A stretch of 64,000 bases of DNA. It comes from Variovorax sp. GTDB lineage: Bacteria > Pseudomonadota > Gammaproteobacteria > Burkholderiales > Burkholderiaceae_C. Location of the stretch: assembly GCA_017744285.1 (NCBI GenBank), contig JAGIBP010000001.1, positions 1 through 64,000 of the forward strand, given 5' to 3'. The position numbers and the translations under genes were made by a program. The notes below the pieces were generated by a model, which was not told the DNA's origin, ran no database searches, and saw only the letters and a program-made list of their open reading frames with translations. Below, one piece after another: positions 48,533 through 56,391 of the stretch (its first letter is position 1; the number at the start of each line of letters is the position of its first letter).

Positions 48533-48590
48533 TTTATCTTTTGCGATAAATTCCAAGAAAATCTTGGTGAATTTTATCACAAACGATAAA
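48533..48590 (-). promoter_or_regulatory. Paired hipB operators
   Basis: TTTATC-N6-GATAAA occurs twice, at 48533-48550 and 48573-48590, exactly 40 bp apart (about four helix turns). Between them is another inverted repeat, CCAAG-N5-CTTGG, at 48553-48567. Confidence 0.65.
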
Positions 48591-48612
48591 TCTAGCCCTG
48601 CCGCTTGGCCGG

Positions 48613-49407
48613 TCAACTGCCGCTGAACCGGGGCTTGCGCCGCTCCTTGAACGCCTCGCGCCCTTCCGCGAAATCGCGGCTTTGCGCGGTCATGGCCTCG
48701 CGCTCGCGCAGGGCCTTCATGTCGATGCGCCCTTGCGCGATCTCGTTCAATGACTTCTTGGTGGCCTGCACGGCCAGGGGCGCGAGGTCCGCGACTTCGG
48801 CGACCAGGCGCGCCACCGCTTCGTCGAAGTCCGCCGCGTCGGCGATCTCTTCGAGGCAGCCCATGCGCCACAGCCGCTCGGCCGTGAAGGGCCGCGCGCT
48901 CAGGAAGGCGCGCTTGGCGCCCGAGGCGCCCAGGCGCGCCACGTAGCGCTGGAGGCCGCTCGGGTAGTAGTGCAAGCCGAGCGCCGCGGCCGGCATGCGG
49001 AACTCGATGTCCGCGAGGGCCACGCACAGGTCGCAGGCGAGCATCAGGTCGGTCGCTCCGCCATACACGCTGCCATTGAGCGCGCACACCGTGATCGGCC
49101 GCAGCGCCGCCAGCGCATCGGCGACGCGCTCGAACAGGCCCGGGTCGTCGCCGTCGCTGTCGAAGCTGCCGATGTGGTAGCCCGAGCAGAACACCGGCCG
49201 CGGCTGGCCCTGCGTATGGGCGGTGAGGGTCAACACGCGAATGCCCGGGTCGGCGTCGATCTGCGCGAAGTGGCGCAGCAGCGCGCGCAGGTCGCCGACC
49301 TCCAGCCGGTTGCGATGCGCGGGGCGGTTGAGGGTGATGGTCGCGACGGGGCCCTCCACCGACAGGAGCGGTTCGGAGGGCGAGGTCATCGATTCGGGAA
49401 CAGTCAT
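48613..49407 (-). CDS. Enoyl-CoA hydratase/isomerase family protein
   Basis: A 264-residue crotonase-fold protein. The oxyanion holes are SGYHIGSF and NGSVYGGATDLMLACD. The usual catalytic Glu after GG is Asp in GGATDL, so the reaction may not be simple hydration. It is the last gene of the 12-kb catabolic operon, 11 bp after the first RraA-like gene. Confidence 0.85.
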   Translation of the reverse strand: MTVPESMTSPSEPLLSVEGPVATITLNRPAHRNRLEVGDLRALLRHFAQIDADPGIRVLTLTAHTQGQPRPVFCSGYHIGSFDSDGDDPGLFERVADALAALRPITVCALNGSVYGGATDLMLACDLCVALADIEFRMPAAALGLHYYPSGLQRYVARLGASGAKRAFLSARPFTAERLWRMGCLEEIADAADFDEAVARLVAEVADLAPLAVQATKKSLNEIAQGRIDMKALREREAMTAQSRDFAEGREAFKERRKPRFSGS

Positions 49408-49418
49408 TCAGGGCGCCT

Positions 49419-50081
49419 TCATTTCCAGCCGTAGACCGCAAGCGTACCTTCGCCGGCCTCCAGGCGGCGGAGGATGGCGGCCTCCTCGGCTTCGCGCCGC
49501 GTGCCGGCGGCGATCACGTCGGCGGCGCGCGCCTGCGGGATGGCCACCACGCCGTCGTCGTCGCCCACCACGAGGTCGCCCGCGTGGACCACCACGTCGC
49601 CCATGGTGACCGGATGGTTGATCCAGCCGATGGCGCCGAAGTCCTTGCCCGTGCCGCGGATGCACAGGCCGCGCGCGAAGACCGGGAAGCCGATCTCGCC
49701 GAGCAGCACGCCGTCGCGCACGCAGCCGTCGATGACGAGGCCCGCGAGGCCGCGCACCTTGGCCATGGTGGTCATGATCTCGCCCCAGTAGCCGTGCTCG
49801 TACGCGCCGCCCGTGAAGACCACGAGCACGTCGCCGGGCTGCGCGACGTCGAGCGCGCGGTGCAGCCACAGGTTGTCGCCGCCCGGCGAATGCACGGTGA
49901 GCGCCGAGCCTGCGAAGCGGAAGCGGGGTGCCACCGGCTTGATGGCCGAGGGCAGCGCGCCGATCTTGCCGCCGGCCTCGTGCAGGGTGGCGGTGGGCAG
50001 GCGCGCGGCGGCGGCCGCCAGTTCGGAGCGCAGGCGCTGGAAGTCCAGGCGGGTGGTGAGGGCCGGGTCGTGCTTCTTCAT
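49419..50081 (-). CDS. RraA/LigK-like protein 1
   Basis: A 220-residue member of the RraA/HMG-CHA aldolase fold. It has GDVLVV, the active-site DGCVRD pair and GDLVVGDDDGVVAIP. Enzymes of this fold cleave 4-carboxy-4-hydroxy-2-oxoadipate to pyruvate and oxaloacetate or decarboxylate oxaloacetate. A GTG at 50090 is an alternative start. It shares its fold and operon with two other copies. Confidence 0.85.
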   Translation of the reverse strand: MKKHDPALTTRLDFQRLRSELAAAAARLPTATLHEAGGKIGALPSAIKPVAPRFRFAGSALTVHSPGGDNLWLHRALDVAQPGDVLVVFTGGAYEHGYWGEIMTTMAKVRGLAGLVIDGCVRDGVLLGEIGFPVFARGLCIRGTGKDFGAIGWINHPVTMGDVVVHAGDLVVGDDDGVVAIPQARAADVIAAGTRREAEEAAILRRLEAGEGTLAVYGWK

Positions 50082-50086
50082 GCGAT

Positions 50087-50761
50087 TCACGCGCTCTCGC
50101 GCGTCTGGAGCTGGTGGTACTTGAACTGCTTGCGCGCCTCGTCCAGGCGCATGCCGCCGCGCACCGCTTCGCGGATGCGGCTTTCGGCCGCGTCGATGGC
50201 CTCGGCGGCATCGAGCACCCTGCCCTCGTGCTCCTTCGGGATCACGATCACGCCATCCGAATCGCCGATCACGATGTCGCCGGGCGCCACGCGCGCATCG
50301 CCGATGTTCACCGGAACGCCGGTCGCCTCGACCTGCACGCGGTCCTTGCCGGTGCGCATCCAGTGGTCCTTGCTGAACACGGGGTAGCCCAGTTGGCGGC
50401 AGAGCCAGGTGTCGCGGCAGACGCCGTCGATCAGGGTCCCCGCGATGCCGCGGCGGTGCGCGATCTCGGTCAGGATGTCGCCCCACACGGTGGCGTTGTC
50501 GCGCCCGCCGTTGTCGAGCACGATGACGCTGCCCGGCGGCACGTCGTCGATGTAGTCGCCCACGGTGCCGGGCGGATTGCCCGCCGGCCCGTAGAGCAGC
50601 GTCCAGGCGCGGCCCGCCATGCGGAAGCCGCTGTCGCGCGGCTTGATGCGGTAGCACTGGCCGGCGATGCCGAGCTTGTCGAGCGCGTCGCTCAGCGTGG
50701 CGGTGTCGAAGCGCGCGGCGCGCGCGACCTGCGGGTCCGGGTGGTCTGTCCTGGTGTTCAT
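50087..50761 (-). CDS. RraA/LigK-like protein 2
   Basis: A 224-residue paralogue: TLSDALDKLGIAGQC at the N-terminus, GTLIDGVCRDT active site, and GDIVIGDSDGVIVIPKEHE. The C-terminal 50 residues (EAIDAAESRIREAVRGGMRLDEARKQFKYH in part) form a helical extension. Among the three it looks most like classical CHA aldolases. It overlaps gene 3 by 4 bp. Confidence 0.88.
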   Translation of the reverse strand: MNTRTDHPDPQVARAARFDTATLSDALDKLGIAGQCYRIKPRDSGFRMAGRAWTLLYGPAGNPPGTVGDYIDDVPPGSVIVLDNGGRDNATVWGDILTEIAHRRGIAGTLIDGVCRDTWLCRQLGYPVFSKDHWMRTGKDRVQVEATGVPVNIGDARVAPGDIVIGDSDGVIVIPKEHEGRVLDAAEAIDAAESRIREAVRGGMRLDEARKQFKYHQLQTRESA

Positions 50762-51435
50762 GCGTTCTGTTCCAGCATATGTTCGTAGTTGCCGCCCATC
50801 ACTTCGCCGATGGGCGTTCCGCCGAGGATGGCCTTGGCCATCGCGGCTTCCTTGGCGACGATGGTCTCGGCCGCGTCGAGCACGCGCCCGATGTCCGCCG
50901 CCGCGATGAAGATCACCGCGCTGCGATCGGCCAGCACGTAGTCGCCGGGCCGCACCGTGACTTCGCCGCCGGCCGCGGCGCGGATCGTCACCGGCACCTG
51001 CACGCCGAGTTCGACCACGCGGCCGCGCGCGGTGCGCGAGGTCAGGCTGCGGCTCCAGACCGGGAACTCGTAGGCCATCGCCTCGTCGACGTCGCGCAGC
51101 GGCCCGTCCGCGACGACGCCGGCCACGCCGCGCACCTTGGCGCCGAGCGTGAGCAGGCCGCCCCAGCAGCCGGCCTCGACGCCCGAGCGCTGCTCGACCA
51201 CGATCACGTCGTCCGCGCCCGCGTGCTCGATGGCCGTGCAGCCGAGGTGCTTCGGCGGCCCGGGTGGCGGCGTGCCGGGACCGACCTTCATCGTCACGGC
51301 ACGGCCGGCGATGCGGCCTGCGCCGCTGCGCTGCGGCAGGCCGGTGACGGCACCCGGAAGCGCGAGTTTGTCCAGGGCATCGGAAACCGCGCAGGCATCG
51401 AGCCGGCGCAGGCGTTGTACGTTGGGATCGGTCAT
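50758..51435 (-). CDS. RraA/LigK-like protein 3
   Basis: A 225-residue paralogue with CAVSDALDKLALPGAV, VVADGPLRDVDEA active site and GDYVLADRSAVIFI. The metal-loop DDDG/DSDG of the other two is DRSA here, so its function may differ. It lies 10 bp after the LigB-like gene. Confidence 0.85.
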   Translation of the reverse strand: MTDPNVQRLRRLDACAVSDALDKLALPGAVTGLPQRSGAGRIAGRAVTMKVGPGTPPPGPPKHLGCTAIEHAGADDVIVVEQRSGVEAGCWGGLLTLGAKVRGVAGVVADGPLRDVDEAMAYEFPVWSRSLTSRTARGRVVELGVQVPVTIRAAAGGEVTVRPGDYVLADRSAVIFIAAADIGRVLDAAETIVAKEAAMAKAILGGTPIGEVMGGNYEHMLEQNA

Positions 51436-51445
51436 GGGTCGGTCT

Positions 51446-52447
51446 TCAGAAAAGTGTCTTCCACGCCGCGAAGGCGAGGCCAGTGCCGGTCAGCGCGGGC
51501 GTGCGGTAGCCCGGCACGTATTCGATCCACTCCAGGTCGAGGTCGCGCGCCATCTCGCCGACGACCAGCCAGTTGCGGATCTCGGAGCTGCCGGCCTGCA
51601 GTTGCTTCGGATCGAGCGCGGCGAGCGTGGCGCTGTCCTTGTCGCGGATGGCCTGGATGATCTTGCGGTCGAGTTCCTCGTCGACCACGAAGTGGCTGAG
51701 GCCGCCCGAGGCGATCACGCCGACGCGGATGTCCTCGGGCCAGGCGGCGATTAGCTCGCGCAGCGCACGGCCGAGCGCGACGCAGCGGCGCGGCGTCGGC
51801 TGGTTCGGCGGATCGAAGGTGTTGAGGATCACCGGGATCACCGGCAGTTCGTAGTCCTTGAAGAGACGGCGGTGGACGAACTGGAAGGCGTGGCCCTCGA
51901 ACTGGCCGCGTTCGAGCCCGTCCATGGCGGTGATGTCGAAGTCGCGCTCGCACAACTGGCGGATCAGCCACTCGGCCAGATCGCTCTTCACCGGGTACTC
52001 GCGGTCCACCTCCGGCTCGTGCCGCCACATGCGCGCGGACTTGACCCAGTTGTCGCCGGGCGCGGCCGGTTCGCGCGCGGTGTTGCGGATCGTCGCGCCG
52101 TAGTAGATGGCGAAGGCGGGGTTGTTGGTGGTGCGGAAGAGCTCGGTCTGGTCGTCGCCGACGATCAGCAGCACATCGAGGCGCGCCTCGCGGATGCGGC
52201 GGCCGAGCTCGTCCATGGCGGCCTGCGCGGCGTCGAAGCGCGCGCTCATCTTCTCGGGGGTCACCATCGCTTCCGAATCGGGCGGCGCGGCGGCCAGCAG
52301 CGCGTCGTAGTCGGTCTTGTCGCCGCGCTTGTCGTAGTAGTGCGGGTTCTTCGTGTCGATGACGCGGAAGCCGTGCTGCCAGTCCTCGCGCTGCGAGACC
52401 AGCATGATGCTGTGGGAGGAGCCGAAGGCGGCTGCAAGCTTTGCCAT
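51446..52447 (-). CDS. LigB-family (class III extradiol dioxygenase-like) protein
   Basis: A 333-residue LigB-superfamily protein expected to act in aromatic ring cleavage. His12 (GSSHS) and Glu289 fit the iron ligands of LigB, and His252 (SGGLSHF) the second-shell base. The second iron ligand, usually His in GNDH, is Gln100 in VGDDQTELF. The protein is about 30 residues longer than LigB. Whether it is an active dioxygenase is therefore uncertain. It is between the RraA genes and the CoA-transferase gene. Confidence 0.82.
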   Translation of the reverse strand: MAKLAAAFGSSHSIMLVSQREDWQHGFRVIDTKNPHYYDKRGDKTDYDALLAAAPPDSEAMVTPEKMSARFDAAQAAMDELGRRIREARLDVLLIVGDDQTELFRTTNNPAFAIYYGATIRNTAREPAAPGDNWVKSARMWRHEPEVDREYPVKSDLAEWLIRQLCERDFDITAMDGLERGQFEGHAFQFVHRRLFKDYELPVIPVILNTFDPPNQPTPRRCVALGRALRELIAAWPEDIRVGVIASGGLSHFVVDEELDRKIIQAIRDKDSATLAALDPKQLQAGSSEIRNWLVVGEMARDLDLEWIEYVPGYRTPALTGTGLAFAAWKTLF

Positions 52448-52470
52448 GCGCGTTCTTTCACTGGTTAATT

Positions 52471-53703
52471 TCAGACGACGTGCCGCGCACGCCATTGCGC
52501 GATCTGCTCGCGCCCGTAGCCCAGGTCGCCCAGGATGGCGTCGGTCTGGTCGCCCTGGTGCGGCGCGGGTTCCATCGGCCCTTCGCTGCGCGGGTGGCGC
52601 GAGAACTGCATCGGCAGCCCCACCACCGCGATGTCGCCGAGTTCGGGATGATGCATCGGCCGCGCCATGCCGAGGTGCCGCACTTGCGGGTCGTCGAACA
52701 TGCGGTCCACCGTGTGGATGGGCCCGCAGGGCACGCCCGCCTTCAGCAGGCGCTCGGTCCATTCGGCGGTGGTGCGCGTCCTGAACACTTCGCCGACGGC
52801 GGCGTTGACGCGCGCGCGGTTCTGCACCCGCTCAGGGTCGGAGCCGAAGCCCGGTTCCTGCACGAGCTGCGGCACCTCCAGCGCCTCGCACAGCCGCCGC
52901 CACATCGTCTGTCCGATGGCCGCGAGGTTGATGTGGCCGTCGCGCGTCTGGAACACGCCGGTGGGCACGGTCAGCGGGTGCTCGTTGCCGGTGGAGGTCG
53001 GCACCTTGCGATCGATCAGCCACTGCGCGGCCTGGAAGTCGAGCATCGCGATCTGCGCTTCGAGCAGCGAGGTCTGCACCCATTGCCCTTCACCGGTCGC
53101 ATCGCGCTCCAGCAGCGCGGCCATGATCGCCTGCGCGCAGAAGTGCCCCGCGCACAGGTCGGCGATCGGGATGCCGACGCGCATCGGCCCGTCACCGGGC
53201 TTGCCCGTGACGCTCATGAGCCCGCCCATGCCCTGCGCGATCGAATCGAAGCCGGGCCAGTTCGCATAAGGCCCGTCCTGGCCGAAGCCCGAGATGCTCG
53301 CGTAGACCAGCCGCGGGTTGATCGCGCGCAGCGCGTCCGGGCCGATGCCCAGGCGGTACTTCACGTCGGGCCGGTAGTTCTCGATGAAAACGTCGGCGTG
53401 CGCGACCAGCCGCTGCAGGATCTCGCGCCCCTCGGGCTCCTTCATGTTGAGCGTCAGGCTCTGCTTGTTGCGGTGCAGGTTCTCGTAGTCCGCGCGGTTG
53501 TGGTCGCGCCCGCCGATCATGTCGTCGCCGCCGGGCGCACCCGGCGGAATCTCGAGCTTGATCACGCGCGCCCCGAGGTCGGCGAAGGTGCGGATCGCGG
53601 TCGGGCCGGCGCGCACGCGCGTGGCGTCGAGGATCGTGAAGCGCGACAGCGGGCCTCGGCGCGCCGTGTCGTGGGCCTGGGCATCGGGCATGCGGGTCTC
53701 CAT
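52471..53703 (-). CDS. CaiB/BaiF family CoA transferase
   Basis: A 410-residue class III CoA transferase that moves CoA between carboxylic acids through an Asp anhydride. It shows RFTILDATRVRAGP, HRNKQSLTLNMKEPEG, FIENYRPDVKYRLGIG and PIADLCAGHFCAQAI, where the aspartate is the probable nucleophile. The ATG at 53703 overlaps the DUF35 stop; a GTG lies one codon earlier. It would activate an acid substrate in the pathway. Confidence 0.9.
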   Translation of the reverse strand: METRMPDAQAHDTARRGPLSRFTILDATRVRAGPTAIRTFADLGARVIKLEIPPGAPGGDDMIGGRDHNRADYENLHRNKQSLTLNMKEPEGREILQRLVAHADVFIENYRPDVKYRLGIGPDALRAINPRLVYASISGFGQDGPYANWPGFDSIAQGMGGLMSVTGKPGDGPMRVGIPIADLCAGHFCAQAIMAALLERDATGEGQWVQTSLLEAQIAMLDFQAAQWLIDRKVPTSTGNEHPLTVPTGVFQTRDGHINLAAIGQTMWRRLCEALEVPQLVQEPGFGSDPERVQNRARVNAAVGEVFRTRTTAEWTERLLKAGVPCGPIHTVDRMFDDPQVRHLGMARPMHHPELGDIAVVGLPMQFSRHPRSEGPMEPAPHQGDQTDAILGDLGYGREQIAQWRARHVV

Positions 53704-54107
53704 CACAAGGTTGTGAACATGGGCACGGCGTGGCCGCCGTCGCTGGGCTTGAAGACGACGCGCACCGGCTGGCCGATCGCGACCGCCGCCGGGTCGCAGT
53801 CCACCAGGTTGGTCATCAGCGTGACGCCTTCATCGAGCGTGACGAAGGCCAGCGTGTAGGCGGCCTCTCCCTTGCCCATGGTGCTGAACGAATACACCGT
53901 GCCGGTGCCGGCGGCCTGCAACCACTCGGTGTCGGCACTCAGGCAGTGCGGGCAGATGTCGCGCGGGTAGTGATGCACTTCGCCGCAGGCTCTGCACTTC
54001 TTGACGAGCAGGCGGCCTTCGTCGGCGGCGGTCCAGTAGGGCAGCGATTCGGGCAGCACGCGCGGCGCGGGGATGCGGCGCGCGGCGCCTGGGGTGGGTG
54101 TGCTCAT
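53703..54107 (-). CDS. DUF35 OB-fold/zinc-ribbon protein
   Basis: A 134-residue protein with a four-cysteine zinc ribbon (CRACGEVHHYPRDICPHC) followed by an OB fold (GTGTVYSFSTMGKGEAAYTLAFVTLDEGV in part). DUF35 proteins pair with thiolase-like enzymes as acyl-CoA-binding partners. Adjacent to the thiolase gene, 5 bp away, it probably forms a complex with it. Confidence 0.9.
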   Translation of the reverse strand: MSTPTPGAARRIPAPRVLPESLPYWTAADEGRLLVKKCRACGEVHHYPRDICPHCLSADTEWLQAAGTGTVYSFSTMGKGEAAYTLAFVTLDEGVTLMTNLVDCDPAAVAIGQPVRVVFKPSDGGHAVPMFTTL

Positions 54108-54112
54108 GGTCT

Positions 54113-55324
54113 TCAGAGTCTTTCGAGGATCAGGGTGCCGGCGGTGTGGCGCGAGGCCAGCGCGCCGCCAATGCCGCTCGCGAGCGCGAGGCCGCAGTTC
54201 GGCACCTGCACCGCGGGATGCGCCTCGCCGCGCAACTGGCGAACGGCCTCGATGACCTTGGTGACGCCGCCGCGGTTGGCCGGATGGTTGTTGCACAGCC
54301 CGCCGCCGTCGGTGTTGAAGGGCAGCTTGCCGACGCCGGAGATGAGGTTGCCGTCGGCCACGAAGCGGCCGCCCTCGCCTTTCCTGCAGAAGCCGAGGTC
54401 CTCCAGCTGCATGAGCACCGTGATGGTGAAGCTGTCGTAGAGCGAGGCGTACTGGATGTCGGCCGGCGTCACGCCGGCTTCGGCAAAGGCGAGCGGCCCG
54501 GACCACGCGGCCGCCGAATAGGTGAGGTCGAGCTTGCCGCCCATGCCGTGCTTGGGCGCCTCGCCGGTGCCGCGCACCTTGACCAGCGGGCGCTTGAGCT
54601 CGCGCGCGATCTCGGGGCGCGCGACGATGAGCGCGCCGCCGCCGTCGCTCATCACGCAGCAGTCCAGTCGATGCAGCGGGTCGCTCACCATCGGCGAACC
54701 CACGACGTCGGCGACCGTGACCACATCGCGCAGCATCGCGTGGGGGTTGTGCTGCGCGTGGTGCGAGGCCGCGACCTTGATCCAGGCGAGCTGTTCGCTG
54801 GTGGTGCCGAACTCGTGCATGTGGCGCTTCGCCACGGCCGCATAGAGGTTCTGCGTGGCCGGGCCGTAGGGCAGCTCGAACGCGAGCTCGGGCGCGTCGG
54901 GGTCTGGCGGCTTGAGCGCCAGCCGCGGCGGCCCGCCCGCCTTGCCGGACGCGGCAGCGGCGGCCTGCGCTTGCGCCATCGCCGCGCGCGGCCGTCCGGC
55001 CAGCGTGATGAGCGCGACGTTGCAGCGCCCGGCCGCGATGGCCTCGGCCGCGTGCGCGACATGCAGGATCGGCGCCGAGCCGCCGCACTCGGTCGAATCC
55101 ACGTGGCGCAGCTTGAGGCCGAGGTATTCGGCCATCGTGGTGGTTCCCAGGCCGGGCGCGTCGCCGGCGCAGAAATAGCCGTCGATGTCGTGTTTCGTGA
55201 GGCCGGCGTCTTCGAGCGCGCCCTTGGCGACGTCGGCGTGCAGGCGCACCACCGACAGCTCGTCCGCCTTTCGCGTGGGGTGTTCGTAGGCGCCGACGAT
55301 GTAGGCGGATCCGTTGAGGCTCAT
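54113..55324 (-). CDS. Thiolase-family protein (SCP-x/Ltp2 type)
   Basis: A 403-residue thiolase-fold protein. Cys80 in STECGGSAP is at the nucleophile position. NNHPANRGG corresponds to the HP motif and CGLALASGIGG to the C-terminal motif. It is of the SCP-x-like branch, which includes thiolases and retro-aldolases. Its pairing with DUF35 supports an Ltp2/ChsH2-like retro-aldol role, but thiolysis cannot be excluded. Confidence 0.88.
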   Translation of the reverse strand: MSLNGSAYIVGAYEHPTRKADELSVVRLHADVAKGALEDAGLTKHDIDGYFCAGDAPGLGTTTMAEYLGLKLRHVDSTECGGSAPILHVAHAAEAIAAGRCNVALITLAGRPRAAMAQAQAAAAASGKAGGPPRLALKPPDPDAPELAFELPYGPATQNLYAAVAKRHMHEFGTTSEQLAWIKVAASHHAQHNPHAMLRDVVTVADVVGSPMVSDPLHRLDCCVMSDGGGALIVARPEIARELKRPLVKVRGTGEAPKHGMGGKLDLTYSAAAWSGPLAFAEAGVTPADIQYASLYDSFTITVLMQLEDLGFCRKGEGGRFVADGNLISGVGKLPFNTDGGGLCNNHPANRGGVTKVIEAVRQLRGEAHPAVQVPNCGLALASGIGGALASRHTAGTLILERL

Positions 55325-55361
55325 GTTGATTCAGTCGTCTTGAAACTTGCGCGGCCCGTCG

Positions 55362-56339
55362 TCACTGTTCAGGCGTGAAGCCGGACGCCTTGATGATCGG
55401 CCCCCAGTACGCGAGCTCCTTGCGCTGCAGGCGCTCCATCTCCTCGGCCGGGCGGAAATCCGGGGTCAGCGTCGCCTTGGCGGTCAGGATGTCCCGCACC
55501 TCGGGCAGCCCCAGCACGTGCTGCAGCGCGTTCTGCATGCGCTCGACCTGCGCGGGCGGCGTCTTCGCGGGCGCCCACATGCCGGTCCAGGCGTCGCCGG
55601 CGTCGATGTCGATGCCCTGCTCCTTGAAGGTCGGCACGTCGGGCATCAGCGGCGAGCGCTTCGCGCCGAACACGGCGATCACGCGCACCCTGCCGGAGGC
55701 CTGGTGCGGAAGGATGTCGCCGGCGGTCATCACGCCCGCGGCCACCTGGCCGCCGAGCAGGTCGGTGACCAGCGGACCGTTGCCGCGATAGGGCACCGCC
55801 TGCAGCTTGATGCCCATCGCCTTGCCGAGTTCGAGGCCGCTGAAGTGGGTCTGGCCGCCGGCGCCCGCGGTGCCGAAGCTCGCCTTCTCGGGGTGCGCCT
55901 TGGCCCAGGCCATGAACTCCTGCCCGGTCTTGACGCCCGTGTCCTGGCCGACCGCCAGCGCCAGCGGGTACGACACCATCACCGCCACCGGCGCGAAGTC
56001 CTTGAGCATGTCGTACTTCAGCGTCGACGGCGGATACAGCAGCGTCTGGAACACCGGCGTGGCGTTGGGCGCGATCATGAACGTGAGCCCGTCCGGCGCG
56101 CTCGCCTTGAGCGCCTGCGCGGCCAGCCGTCCGCCTGCGCCGGGCTTGTTCTCGATGATGATCGGCTGCTTGAGCACCACCGACATCTTGTCCGCCAAGA
56201 GGCGCGCCACGGTATCGGTGGAGCCGCCGGGCGGAAAGCCCACGAGGATCTTGATCGGCTGGTCGGATTGGGCGGACGCCGCCGTCGAAATGCCCAGAAG
56301 GGCGGCGAGCAGCGCCGCGTTGAAGGTCTTGCGATTCAC
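55362..56339 (-). CDS. Bug-family solute-binding protein
   Basis: A 325-residue periplasmic binding protein with signal peptide (RKTFNAALLAALLGISTAASAQ), VGFPPGGSTDTVARLLA, IENKPGAGGRLAAQAL and SFGTAGAGGQTHFSGLEL. It starts at GTG 56339 with AGGAGA upstream. Inside the catabolic operon it suggests that the pathway substrate is an imported carboxylate. No TctAB genes are nearby. Confidence 0.92.
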   Translation of the reverse strand: MNRKTFNAALLAALLGISTAASAQSDQPIKILVGFPPGGSTDTVARLLADKMSVVLKQPIIIENKPGAGGRLAAQALKASAPDGLTFMIAPNATPVFQTLLYPPSTLKYDMLKDFAPVAVMVSYPLALAVGQDTGVKTGQEFMAWAKAHPEKASFGTAGAGGQTHFSGLELGKAMGIKLQAVPYRGNGPLVTDLLGGQVAAGVMTAGDILPHQASGRVRVIAVFGAKRSPLMPDVPTFKEQGIDIDAGDAWTGMWAPAKTPPAQVERMQNALQHVLGLPEVRDILTAKATLTPDFRPAEEMERLQRKELAYWGPIIKASGFTPEQ

Positions 56340-56391
56340 TTTGCCTGTCTCCTGTTGTTGATCTCTCGAAACGGTGGCGCGCGCCGGGGCC

